A DNA stretch of 23,199 nt, from contig NZ_CAKZIK010000045.1 of NCBI RefSeq assembly GCF_936933875.1, forward strand, positions 1 to 23,199. The letters are read 5' to 3'. The translations under genes were made by a program, and so were the position numbers. Positions 6,944-14,559 of the stretch are shown piece after piece (position 1 is the first letter of the stretch; each line of letters starts with the position of its first letter). The DNA comes from an uncultured Chryseobacterium sp. (GTDB taxonomy: Bacteria; Bacteroidota; Bacteroidia; Flavobacteriales; Weeksellaceae). The notes below the pieces were generated by a model. That model saw only the letters and a program-made list of their open reading frames with translations. It was not told where the DNA came from and made no database searches.

Positions 6944-7648
6944 ATGACAGATACAGATTTCTTAAACGGACAAATTCTCCTTGTTGACAAACCTTTGGAC
7001 TGGACAAGCTTTCAGGCGGTGAACAAGTTGAAATACAAGCTGAAAAGAGAATTCAGTTTGCCCAAGAAATTCAAAATCGGGCATGCCGGAACTTTGGATC
7101 CGCGTGCAACAGGACTTTTAATTGTTTGCACCGGAAAATTCACAAAAAAAATTCCGGAAATTCAGGATGCCCCGAAAGAATATTTAACAGAAATTAAAAT
7201 CGGTGTTCAAACCGAATCTTACGATACCGAAAAACCTGAAATTTTACATCAGGATTATTCGCACATCACAGCAGATTTCATTAAACAAGCTTTGGAGAAA
7301 TTTGTTGGAGAAATAGAACAGAAACCACCCATTTTTTCAGCCATCAAAATTGATGGAAACCGCGCTTACGATTTAGCCAGAAAAGGCGAGGAAGTAGAAA
7401 TGAAATCCCGCAAAACTACCATTCATTACATCAACGAAGTAGAAATAGACTTACCTTTTGTGAGATTTACCGTAGGTTGCTCTAAAGGAACTTATATCCG
7501 AAGTCTAGCGCACGATATTGGTCAGGAATTAGGAGTTGGAGCGTATTTAACCAATTTAAGAAGAACAAAAATCGGTGAATATTCTGTAGAAAATGCTTCA
7601 TCAGAAATGCTTACGAACGATTTCAGGTTTTCAGAACAAAATTTATAA
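6944..7648 (+). CDS. truB: tRNA pseudouridine(55) synthase
   Basis: TruB converts U55 of the T-loop of tRNA to pseudouridine. The 234-residue product has the family's KPLDWTSFQAVNKLK block, the catalytic motif GHAGTLDPRATG with the nucleophilic aspartate at residue 52, KKPPIFSAIKIDG-like sequence (PPIFSAIKIDGNRAYDLAR) and CSKGTYIRSLAHDIG. It ends soon after the catalytic domain, so the long C-terminal PUA-type domain of the E. coli enzyme is missing or minimal, as is usual in this phylum. rluF follows after 24 bp on the same strand, making a pair of pseudouridine synthase genes. Confidence 0.95.
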   Translation: MTDTDFLNGQILLVDKPLDWTSFQAVNKLKYKLKREFSLPKKFKIGHAGTLDPRATGLLIVCTGKFTKKIPEIQDAPKEYLTEIKIGVQTESYDTEKPEILHQDYSHITADFIKQALEKFVGEIEQKPPIFSAIKIDGNRAYDLARKGEEVEMKSRKTTIHYINEVEIDLPFVRFTVGCSKGTYIRSLAHDIGQELGVGAYLTNLRRTKIGEYSVENASSEMLTNDFRFSEQNL

Positions 7649-7672
7649 TTTATCATTCATAATTCATAATTC

Positions 7673-8392
7673 GTGGAAACTCGCATCAATAAATATCTTT
7701 CCGAAGTCGGCTACTGTTCCAGAAGAGCCGCTGATAAACTTTTGGAAGAAGGCAGAATAACCGTGAACGGCAAAAAGCCGGAATTGGGCACTAAAGTTTC
7801 CGAAGAAGATGAAATATTGGTTGATGGAATTTCGATCCGAAAAACGGAAGAAGAGCATGTTTATATCGCTTTAAACAAGCCGGTCGGAATAGTTTGTACT
7901 ACCGACACAAAACGCGAAAAAAACAATATCGTCGATTTCGTGAATCATCCGAAAAGAATTTTCCCCATCGGAAGGCTTGATAAACCAAGCGAAGGTCTTA
8001 TTTTGATGACTTCTGACGGAGATATTGTGAATAAAATTCTTCGCGCGAGAAATAACCACCAGAAGGAATATGTTGTTCGTGTTGATAAACCAATTACTCC
8101 GAAATTTTTGGAGAAAATGCGCAACGGAGTTCCTATTCTTGATACGGTAACTAAAAAGTGCGAAGTGGAACAGATTGACACTTTGAGCTTCAGAATTATC
8201 CTAACACAAGGTCTGAATAGACAAATCCGAAGAATGTGCGAATATCTCGGTTACGAAGTGAAAAAGCTCAAGCGCATCCGAATTATGAACATCAAACTGG
8301 ATGTTCCCGTCGGAAAATGGCGGGATTTAACTCCTGCGGAAATGCAGGATTTAAACAAGCTTCTGGCTGATTCCAGCAAGACTTTTGATTAA
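7673..8392 (+). CDS. rluF: 23S rRNA pseudouridine synthase, RluF-like
   Basis: A 239-residue RsuA/RluB/E/F-family pseudouridine synthase. An S4 RNA-binding domain covers about residues 3-50 (RINKYLSEVGYCSRRAADKL). The catalytic motif GRLDKPSEGL has its aspartate at residue 103. The blocks GDIVNKILRARNNHQKEY, QGLNRQIRRMCEYLGYEV and GKWRDLTPAEM closely resemble E. coli RluF, which modifies U2604 of 23S rRNA and U35 of a tRNA. The target in this organism is inferred. The start is GTG, fixed by the conserved METRINKYL beginning; no nearby ATG fits. Probably co-transcribed with truB. Confidence 0.85.
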   Translation: METRINKYLSEVGYCSRRAADKLLEEGRITVNGKKPELGTKVSEEDEILVDGISIRKTEEEHVYIALNKPVGIVCTTDTKREKNNIVDFVNHPKRIFPIGRLDKPSEGLILMTSDGDIVNKILRARNNHQKEYVVRVDKPITPKFLEKMRNGVPILDTVTKKCEVEQIDTLSFRIILTQGLNRQIRRMCEYLGYEVKKLKRIRIMNIKLDVPVGKWRDLTPAEMQDLNKLLADSSKTFD

Positions 8393-8401
8393 TTTATTCT
8401 C

Positions 8402-8519
8402 GCAGATTGAGTGGATTTGGCAGATTAACATCTTTATAAGTATATTTTTTTCATTCTTCATTTCGCTTTGCTCCGTTCCAGATTGACAGGAGAAAAATTC
8501 CCCAATCCGCTTAATCTGC
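8402..8519. repeat. Inverted repeat of GCAGATT-type intergenic element
   Basis: GCAGATTGAGTGGATT at 8402-8417 and AATCCGCTTAATCTGC at 8504-8519 are inverted copies with 14 of 16 positions matching. An extra direct GCAGATT lies at 8420-8426. The interior holds no ORF. The element fills the gap between convergent rluF and the helix-hairpin-helix gene. It looks like a decayed dispersed repeat, and its long loop makes it a poor terminator. Confidence 0.55.
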
Positions 8520-8526
8520 TAGAGAC

Positions 8527-9888
8527 TTACTTCAGATACAAACGCATTTTTGCTTCATATTCGGGCTTAACTTTAATAAATTTCCAAATTTTCTTGTCGT
8601 CCGGATTGGAGATTCTATAGAAAATAATTTTATCGGCTGAAAATTTAAAGTAGGGATGATTTTTAAGCCAATTTTCGGGAGCATCAACTAAAGAGTATTT
8701 AGCTACATTGGATGCGTCAAGATTCGCTTTTAATGCTAATTGTTGAGCCAAACTTCTGTCAATTTCAAAGGTTTCGGAGATTTGATTTTTATTCACAAAA
8801 CCACCCAATTTTTTCCTGAAACTTAACATCATTGCCGCATCTTTTTCAGTGAAGCCGAATTCCCGAAGCTGTTTAAAGGAAATTTGATTTAAATCTACTT
8901 TACTGAAATCGGTTTTTACTTCCGGAACTGTTGTTTCTGTCGTTTTTGATGTGTAAGAATAACTGTTTGTAGGAACGTTTTTAAAATTTTCAGGATTTAA
9001 CTTGATGAAAGGTTTCATTTCGGCAAAACGGTCTTTAATCATAAAACATTTTTCAACATCTTCAAGACTTCGAAAGCTTCCTTTCAGGTAATTATTTTTG
9101 TATTTTAAGATTGAAGCTGCCTGATTTTCTGTAAAGCCCAAAGCTTTCCAACCTTCTAAGTCCAACAAATTTGGGTCGAATTCATGGTATTGAATCTTTG
9201 GTTTTTCAAAGGTTTTATTGGATGTAAAACTTCTGAAATTTTCCGGAGTTTTTTCAGGTAGCATCAAATAAGGAGCAAGTTTCGCGTAATTTTCAGCAGA
9301 AATAATAAAACATTCTTTAAATTTTTCTTTGCTCACAAAACTGCCACCGAGATAGTTTTTATATTTCAGAATTGCATTAGCTTGATTCTCTGTAAAACCC
9401 ATATTCATCCAACCGTTTACAGACAGTTGGTCAGGATTAAATCTTCCTGAAATTTTGAGTTCCTTTTTCTCATATTTTCTGAAATCAAAATTTGGATTCT
9501 TCGTTTCTGAAGTGGTTTCGGGAAGCAAAATATATTGGTTGAGTTCCTGAAATTTTTCTTCAGAAATTCCGTAACATTTTTTCAGCTGTTCTTTGGAAAC
9601 GAAATTGCCACCGACAACTTTCTTGTAATTCAGAATGGTTTTAACCTGCTTTTCCGAAAAGCCTAAATTTTGCCACTGCTTATCATCCAAATCATTGGGA
9701 TTGAATTCCGATAAAATTAAAGGCGTAACCAATTCATATTCAGAAAGAAACTGAACTTTCGGGATTTCTTCGTGCTGCTGATTTTTGTACCACGCAAAAC
9801 CGATTTGAGAAAAAGCAATCGTTGCGCCCAATAAAGACAGGGCAATAAACTGCTTTTTTCTCATCCGTTGTGGAAGAGAAGCTTTCAT
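8527..9888 (-). CDS. Helix-hairpin-helix repeat protein with N-terminal membrane anchor
   Basis: A 453-residue protein with a hydrophobic N-terminal segment (about residues 12-33), so it is exported or membrane-anchored. The rest is an array of ComEA-like helix-hairpin-helix units starting near residues 61, 149, 236 and 329. Each has the pattern F/VDPN-L, W, LGF-E-QA-ILKYK, GG-F-S-E, and a Cys-containing segment (KKCYGI, KECFII, EKCFMI; the fourth has SETFEI instead). A more divergent fifth unit covers about 403-453. Such units normally bind DNA without sequence specificity, but an extracytoplasmic array could also bind another ligand. It lies 64 bp downstream of the MerR gene on the same strand. 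Specific function is unknown. Confidence 0.8.
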   Translation of the reverse strand: MKASLPQRMRKKQFIALSLLGATIAFSQIGFAWYKNQQHEEIPKVQFLSEYELVTPLILSEFNPNDLDDKQWQNLGFSEKQVKTILNYKKVVGGNFVSKEQLKKCYGISEEKFQELNQYILLPETTSETKNPNFDFRKYEKKELKISGRFNPDQLSVNGWMNMGFTENQANAILKYKNYLGGSFVSKEKFKECFIISAENYAKLAPYLMLPEKTPENFRSFTSNKTFEKPKIQYHEFDPNLLDLEGWKALGFTENQAASILKYKNNYLKGSFRSLEDVEKCFMIKDRFAEMKPFIKLNPENFKNVPTNSYSYTSKTTETTVPEVKTDFSKVDLNQISFKQLREFGFTEKDAAMMLSFRKKLGGFVNKNQISETFEIDRSLAQQLALKANLDASNVAKYSLVDAPENWLKNHPYFKFSADKIIFYRISNPDDKKIWKFIKVKPEYEAKMRLYLK

Positions 9889-9952
9889 ATGTGTGTTTTG
9901 TTTTAAACTAATTTAAGAATAAAACAAAATACTTTTAAGATTAAATTGAAAA

Positions 9953-10294
9953 TTATTCAGGTTTATCAACCAAAGACTCTTTAAGCTTGATTAATTCAGC
10001 TTTTACAAACTCAAGTCGGTCAATCATAGAAATGGTTTCGGAGATTTTGTTGTTCGTTGTTAAAGCAACACGGGCACCGTCCAAAGTATAGCCTTTTTCC
10101 TTTACCAAATGATAGATCATCTGGAGATTTTTAATGTCTTCGGGCGTGAAATATCGGTTTCCTTTTTTGTTTTTCTTGGGACGAATAATGGGAAATTCCT
10201 GCTCCCAGTAACGGATGAGCGAAGCATTTACATCAAATGCTTTGGCAACTTCCCCGATGGAATAGTAGAGTTTATCTGGTAAATTAAGTGTCAT
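9953..10294 (-). CDS. MerR family transcriptional regulator
   Basis: A 113-residue regulator with a MerR-type winged helix at about residues 10-78: KLYYSIGEVAKAFDVNASLIRYWEQEFP, then GNRYFTPEDIKNLQMIYHLVKEKGYTLDGA. The short C-terminal helix (about 83-108) would serve dimerisation. There are no conserved cysteines of the metal-sensing MerR members, so the signal is unknown. It is the first gene of a likely two-gene minus-strand unit with the helix-hairpin-helix gene, behind a TATATTTG promoter element. Divergent from the gluconolactonase-like gene. Confidence 0.9.
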   Translation of the reverse strand: MTLNLPDKLYYSIGEVAKAFDVNASLIRYWEQEFPIIRPKKNKKGNRYFTPEDIKNLQMIYHLVKEKGYTLDGARVALTTNNKISETISMIDRLEFVKAELIKLKESLVDKPE

Positions 10295-10304
10295 ATTCTA
10301 AAGT

Positions 10305-10312
10305 CAAATATA
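10305..10312 (-). promoter_or_regulatory. -7 element TATATTTG before the MerR gene
   Basis: On the minus strand the sequence reads TATATTTG, a match to TAnnTTTG, ending 10 bp before the ATG. A TTG at 10337-10339 lies 24 bp upstream, slightly longer than the usual spacer. The transcript would be nearly leaderless. Confidence 0.5.
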
Positions 10313-10369
10313 AAAAAATTTGAAGAATATGCTTTTCAAACTTTGTAAATTGCATGAAGATTTTACCCT

Positions 10370-11254
10370 ATGAAAAATTACACTCTTATTTTAGTATTTT
10401 TTTTGTGGAATTGTGTCTCAAGAAATGCCAACCAACCTTTAATTTCGGAAGGAGCGAAGCCCACTTTAGTTTCAGACCAATTTGCCTTTACGGAAGGTCC
10501 GGCTTCCACTAAAGTCGGAAACGTTTATTTTACAGACCAACCCAACGATATTATTTATTTATGGAATTGGAGAACGAACAAAGTTTCAGAATTTTTAAAT
10601 AAAACCGGAAGAGCCAACGGAACTTACATTTCCAATGAAGGTAAACTGTTGACTTGTTCCGATGAAAATGGAGAAATCTGGGAGATTTCTGCTGATGGAA
10701 GTTCAAAAATAATTCAGAAAAATATTGGAGGACAAAGAATGAACGGCCCTAATGATTTATGGCAGGATAATTCCGGCGGAATTTATTTTACCGACCCTTT
10801 GTATGTTCGCGATTACTGGAAAAATTTTAAACAAGAAATACCAAATGAAAGTCTGTATTACAGAAATCCAAATGGAACAATTACAAAAATTGACGATTTT
10901 CAGCAACCAAACGGAATTATCGGTTCAGAAAAATTCAAAAAATTATATGTTTCTGATATTGATGCCGGAAAAACGTATGTTTACGACATTGCTTCAACCG
11001 GAAAACTTCAGAACAGGAAAATTTTCTGCGACATGGGTTCGGATGGAATGACTTTGGATGAACGCGGAAACCTTTATTTAACGGGAGATGGCGTTACAGT
11101 TTTCAATTCAAAAGGAGAAAAAATTCAACATATTGAAGTTCCTGAAAAATGGACAGCCAATGTAACTTTTGGTGGCGAAAATCATCAGACACTCTTCATT
11201 ACTGCATCAAAATCTGTTTATACCCTGAAAATGAATGTGAAAGGCACGAAATAA
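10370..11254 (+). CDS. SMP-30/gluconolactonase family beta-propeller protein, probable lipoprotein
   Basis: A 294-residue six-bladed beta-propeller of the SMP-30/gluconolactonase/LRE family, which hydrolyses sugar lactones such as D-glucono-1,5-lactone in characterised members. Probable metal ligands are Glu42 in FAFTEGPA, the Asn/Asp of MNGPNDL (residues 124-130), the Asn of QQPNGIIGS, and the Asp of GSDGMTLDERGN. The N terminus is a short hydrophobic signal ending in LWNC at residues 12-15, a loose lipobox, so it is probably exported and lipidated. The actual substrate is unknown. No TAnnTTTG motif was found upstream; it shares a 75-bp divergent region with the MerR gene. Confidence 0.87.
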   Translation: MKNYTLILVFFLWNCVSRNANQPLISEGAKPTLVSDQFAFTEGPASTKVGNVYFTDQPNDIIYLWNWRTNKVSEFLNKTGRANGTYISNEGKLLTCSDENGEIWEISADGSSKIIQKNIGGQRMNGPNDLWQDNSGGIYFTDPLYVRDYWKNFKQEIPNESLYYRNPNGTITKIDDFQQPNGIIGSEKFKKLYVSDIDAGKTYVYDIASTGKLQNRKIFCDMGSDGMTLDERGNLYLTGDGVTVFNSKGEKIQHIEVPEKWTANVTFGGENHQTLFITASKSVYTLKMNVKGTK

Positions 11255-11291
11255 ATTTGTATTTAACTGTTAATTGTATTGAAAAAATGCG

Positions 11292-11299
11292 TAATTTTG
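11292..11299 (+). promoter_or_regulatory. -7 element TAATTTTG for rpsA
   Basis: TAATTTTG matches TAnnTTTG. The nearest TTG (11274-11276) is 15 bp away, shorter than the usual spacer. The site predicts a leader of about 115 bases before the rpsA ATG, containing the hairpin CCAC-TTTTT-GTGG at 11302-11314 and the palindrome CTTCCGGAAG at 11353-11362. Confidence 0.5.
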
Positions 11300-11419
11300 C
11301 ACCACTTTTTGTGGAACCCTATTGGCGAAGTTAAATAACTCACAATTAACATCTTCCGGAAGTTTTCAGAACCACATTAAGCCAACGCTGAAAAACCACG
11401 GAATACAAAGTATTTTATT

Positions 11420-13201
11420 ATGTCTGAAATTAAAGACGAGGTTCTTTTGAACCAAAACGTAGCACCTGAACAATTTGACTGGGATTCTTTCGAATCTGGT
11501 CTTGATGCTGATGCTAGAAAAGAAAAAAGCGATTTAGAAGAAATCTACAACGGTTCTCTTAACAATCTTAGTGAAAACGATGTATTGGTAGGAAAAGTTG
11601 TAAGAATGACTGATAAAGAAGCTATTGTAGACATCAACTTCAAATCTGAAGGTGTTATTTCTCTTAACGAGTTCCGTTACAACCAAGGTCTTCAAGTTGG
11701 AGACGAGGTAGAAGTAATGGTGGACAGAAGAGAGGACAAAACCGGTCAACTTCAATTGTCTCACAAGAAAGCCAGAACGCTTAAAGCTTGGGATAGAGTA
11801 AACGAACTTCACGAAACTGGAGAAATCGTTAACGGTTTTGTAAAATCTAGAACTAAAGGAGGTATGATCGTTGACATACACGGTATCGAAGCGTTCCTTC
11901 CAGGTTCACAAATCGATGTTAAGCCAATTAAAGATTACGATCAGTTCGTAGGTAAAACGATGGAGTTCAAAGTGGTTAAAATTAACCCTGAGTTCAAAAA
12001 CGTTGTTGTATCTCACAAAGCATTGATCGAAGCTGACATCGAAGGACAGAAAAAAGAAATCATCGCTCAGTTGGAGAAAGGTCAGGTTCTTGAAGGAACT
12101 GTTAAAAACATTACTTCTTACGGTGTATTCATCGATCTTGGAGGTGTTGACGGTCTTATCCACATTACTGACCTTTCTTGGTCTAGAGTTAACCATCCAT
12201 CAGAAATCCTTGAAGACGGACAAACTGTAAAAGTTGTAATCCTTGATTTTGATGATGAGAAAACTAGAATCCAGTTAGGTATGAAGCAGTTGGAAGCTCA
12301 TCCTTGGGATGCACTTTCTTCTGATTTGAAAGTTGGTGATAAAGTAAAAGGAAAAGTAGTAGTTCTTGCTGATTATGGTGCATTCGTAGAGGTTGCTCCA
12401 GGTGTAGAAGGATTAATCCACGTATCTGAAATGTCTTGGTCTACTCATTTGAGAAGCGCTGGAGATTTCGTAAAAGTTGGTGATGAAGTAGAAGCTGAAG
12501 TTTTAACTTTAGACAGAGAAGAAAGAAAAATTTCTTTGGGTATGAAGCAACTTTCTAACGATCCTTGGGCGAACATCGAGCAGAAATATCCAATCGGTTC
12601 TCAGCACAAAGGTACTGTTAGAAACTTCACAAACTTTGGTGTATTCGTAGAATTGGAAGAAGGTATCGACGGTTTGATCTACATCTCTGATCTTTCTTGG
12701 ACTAAGAAAATTAAGCATCCAAGCGAATTCTGCAACGTTGGTGATAAACTAGACGTAGTAGTTCTTGAATTGGATACAGCAGCAAGAAGACTTTCTTTAG
12801 GTCACAAACAACTTCAGGAAAATCCTTGGGATAAATTCGAAACTAAATATGCTGAAGGAACTGTACACACAGGAACTGCAACAGAAGTTTTCGATAAAGG
12901 AGCGCAAGTTCAGTTCGAAGATGCTGAAGTAGAAGCTTTCTGTCCTGCAAGATTGTTGGAGAAAGAAGACGGTTCTAAAATCAAGAAAGGAGAAACTGCT
13001 GAGTTCAAAGTAATTGAATTCAACAAAGACTTCAAGAGAGTTGTTGTTTCTCACACAGGTATTTTTAGAGACGAAGAAAGAAAGAATGTTAAAGAATCAT
13101 CTTCAGCTAAACCCGCTGCAACTTCAGGAGAAGAAAAAACTACTCTTGGTGACATCGATGCTTTGGCAGAATTGAAAAAGAAAATGGAAGGAGGTAACTA
13201 A
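11420..13201 (+). CDS. rpsA: 30S ribosomal protein S1
   Basis: S1 binds mRNA and delivers it to the 30S subunit. The 593-residue protein has six S1 (OB-fold) domains in order, each recognisable by its central segment: GKVVRMTDKEAIVDI, GFVKSRTKGGMIVDI, GTVKNITSYGVFIDL, GKVVVLADYGAFVEV, GTVRNFTNFGVFVEL and GTATEVFDKGAQVQF. Domains 3 to 5 each end in the strongly conserved DGLIHITDLSW-type strand. The C terminus is a charged tail. Codon use is more restricted than in neighbouring genes, as expected for high expression. It has its own promoter motif, a long leader and a strong terminator, so it is a single-gene unit. Confidence 0.97.
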   Translation: MSEIKDEVLLNQNVAPEQFDWDSFESGLDADARKEKSDLEEIYNGSLNNLSENDVLVGKVVRMTDKEAIVDINFKSEGVISLNEFRYNQGLQVGDEVEVMVDRREDKTGQLQLSHKKARTLKAWDRVNELHETGEIVNGFVKSRTKGGMIVDIHGIEAFLPGSQIDVKPIKDYDQFVGKTMEFKVVKINPEFKNVVVSHKALIEADIEGQKKEIIAQLEKGQVLEGTVKNITSYGVFIDLGGVDGLIHITDLSWSRVNHPSEILEDGQTVKVVILDFDDEKTRIQLGMKQLEAHPWDALSSDLKVGDKVKGKVVVLADYGAFVEVAPGVEGLIHVSEMSWSTHLRSAGDFVKVGDEVEAEVLTLDREERKISLGMKQLSNDPWANIEQKYPIGSQHKGTVRNFTNFGVFVELEEGIDGLIYISDLSWTKKIKHPSEFCNVGDKLDVVVLELDTAARRLSLGHKQLQENPWDKFETKYAEGTVHTGTATEVFDKGAQVQFEDAEVEAFCPARLLEKEDGSKIKKGETAEFKVIEFNKDFKRVVVSHTGIFRDEERKNVKESSSAKPAATSGEEKTTLGDIDALAELKKKMEGGN

Positions 13202-13224
13202 TCCCGAAATTTCTTTATAAATTT

Positions 13225-13253
13225 AAACCACTCCGTTTTGGAGTGGTTTTTTT
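13225..13253 (+). terminator. rpsA intrinsic terminator
   Basis: AAACCACTCC (13225-13234) pairs with GGAGTGGTTT (13240-13249) around a 5-base loop and runs into seven T residues ending at 13253. The next base is the A of the following gene's ATG. Confidence 0.9.
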
Positions 13254-13814
13254 ATGAATTCTAATTTTGAAATACGTTCTCCTGAACCAATTTCTGAGCA
13301 TTTCAGAAGTTTAAATTTCAATACCTTTTCTGAAGCAGCCAATTACATTCAAACCTTACCTTACAAAAGGAATCCGGATAAAACCGACGAGTTATCTGTT
13401 CTGAAAGATCAAGGCGGAACTTGCAGTACAAAACATGCTGTTTTGAAAAGATTGGCTGACGAAAACAAACATCCAGCAATAAAATTGATGCTCGGAATTT
13501 TCAGCATGAAAGCTACTTACAGCGAAAAATTAATTCCTGTCTTCGAAAAATATAGAATTGATGAAATGCCCGAAGCACACAATTATTTGAGGATTAATGG
13601 CAAAGTAGAAGATTTCACAGCGAGAAACTGTAAAGAATTTGAGAATGAATTAATTGTTGAAGTAGAAATTCAGCCAGAACAAATTATAGATTTTAAAGTA
13701 AGTTATCACAAAGAATTTCTGCGGAAATATTTAGCGGAAAATCCTCATATTCCTTATAGTTTGGATGAATTCTGGATCATTCGGGAATCCTGCATCGAAG
13801 CGTTACAAAATTAG
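13254..13814 (+). CDS. Uncharacterised protein with transglutaminase-like Cys-His-Asp arrangement
   Basis: A 186-residue soluble protein without a signal peptide. I do not recognise a named family, but the sequence contains the order expected for a transglutaminase/papain-like fold: Cys57 in GGTCSTKHAVLKRLADE, where the helix after the Cys is typical; His109 in PEAHNYLRING; and Asp120 in KVEDFTAR, eleven residues later. The C-terminal third has no recognised motif. It may be a cysteine peptidase, an amidase-type enzyme, or an inactive relative. The ATG directly abuts the T-run of the rpsA terminator and no promoter motif is visible, so its expression is unclear. Confidence 0.75.
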   Translation: MNSNFEIRSPEPISEHFRSLNFNTFSEAANYIQTLPYKRNPDKTDELSVLKDQGGTCSTKHAVLKRLADENKHPAIKLMLGIFSMKATYSEKLIPVFEKYRIDEMPEAHNYLRINGKVEDFTARNCKEFENELIVEVEIQPEQIIDFKVSYHKEFLRKYLAENPHIPYSLDEFWIIRESCIEALQN

Positions 13815-13832
13815 TTTTCCGCAGATTGTTAT

Positions 13833-13973
13833 ATGGTTTTAATGCCCAGAAATATTGGGAAAACCAAAGAAGTGGTTCAGAAAAAAATGTCAGAAAATTC
13901 AAAATTTAATCAACAAATAGAAACCTCTGTGAAAAGAATTATCCGAATGAAAATCTTTCTCGGACTTATCTAA
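13833..13973 (+). pseudogene. Remnant resembling the C-terminal end of a GH3 catalytic domain
   Basis: Frame 13833-13973 would encode 46 residues: MVLMPRNIGKTKEVV..., then QIETSVKRIIRMKIFLGLI before a TAA. This looks like the end of a glycoside hydrolase family 3 (NagZ/BglX-type) catalytic domain, where a D-x-LMP motif is followed by a helix and a final SVRRIL-x-K-x-LGL segment. Upstream in the same frame ADCYMVLMP continues the likeness until the TAG at 13812-13814. The rest of the enzyme is absent. It is most simply a degraded fragment; a real short peptide gene is less likely. The call rests on motif memory, not an alignment. Confidence 0.45.
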
Positions 13974-14003
13974 TAAAAAAAACCACCGAAATTTCGGTGG
14001 TTT
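13972..14003. terminator. Bidirectional terminator, mainly for rplS
   Basis: AAACCACCG (13980-13988) pairs with CGGTGGTTT (13995-14003) around AAATTT. On the minus strand it is followed by a run of eight T residues, a strong terminator 23 bp after the rplS stop. On the plus strand the T-tract is short. Confidence 0.88.
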
Positions 14004-14026
14004 CTCTTGGTATAACTTTAAGGAGA

Positions 14027-14380
14027 TTACTTCTTGTAAGGCACATCCTTAATTCTTGCTTTTTTACCTCTAAGATCTCTGAAGTAGTAGATTCTTGCTC
14101 TTCTAACTTTACCTCTTCTGTCAACTTCAATTTTCTGAAGCGCTGGTAAGTTAATAGGGAAAACTCTTTCTACACCTACATCACCACTCATTTTTCTGAT
14201 GGTAAAAGTCTTAGTAGCTCCGGTTCCTCTCAACTGAATTACAGTTCCTTTAAAGAACTGAGTTCTTGTTTTTTGACCTTCTTTAATTTCGTAATACACA
14301 GTGATGGTGTCACCGGCTTTGAATTCAGGGAATTCTTTTTTAGCAATGTACTTTTCCTGTACGTACTTTAATAAATCCAT
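14027..14380 (-). CDS. rplS: 50S ribosomal protein L19
   Basis: L19 lies at the interface of the ribosomal subunits. The 117-residue product shows the family blocks FKAGDTITVYYEIKEG, RTQFFKGTVIQLRGTG, FTIRKMSGDVGVERVFPIN and the basic C-terminal VRRARIYYFRDLRGKKARIK. It is transcribed alone here: it has its own promoter, a leader of about 65 bases and a strong terminator. In many bacteria it is linked to trmD and rpsP, which are absent. Its neighbours on both sides are gene remnants. Confidence 0.97.
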   Translation of the reverse strand: MDLLKYVQEKYIAKKEFPEFKAGDTITVYYEIKEGQKTRTQFFKGTVIQLRGTGATKTFTIRKMSGDVGVERVFPINLPALQKIEVDRRGKVRRARIYYFRDLRGKKARIKDVPYKK

Positions 14381-14451
14381 TTTTATATAAAAAATTTTTT
14401 GTCAAGCTAAACAACATTCACGTCCTTCGTCAGAGGTTGATTAACAGGCTG

Positions 14452-14482
14452 CAAAAATAGAAATTCTTTTCACAATATGCAA
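14452..14482 (-). promoter_or_regulatory. Promoter of rplS
   Basis: Minus-strand TTG (14480-14482), 20-bp spacer, then TATTTTTG (14452-14459), a full match to TTG-N(17-23)-TAnnTTTG. The start site would fall about 65 bases before the ATG. Confidence 0.65.
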
Positions 14483-14559
14483 GTCTTTCAAAAACAAATC
14501 ATTAAACAGTTTCATATTTTGAGTCATTTGGTATTAAATTACCGTTAAATGAATGTTTT

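Noticed and set aside
11534..12718. Several minus-strand frames opposite rpsA.
   Set aside because: They mirror rpsA codon bias and are rich in Phe, Ser and Val, as expected for antisense to a Glu/Lys/Asp-rich gene.
13833..13973. Small toxin-like membrane peptide gene, from the short hydrophobic-ended frame.
   Set aside because: The resemblance to a GH3 domain end explains it better, and no antitoxin or antisense RNA candidate is apparent.
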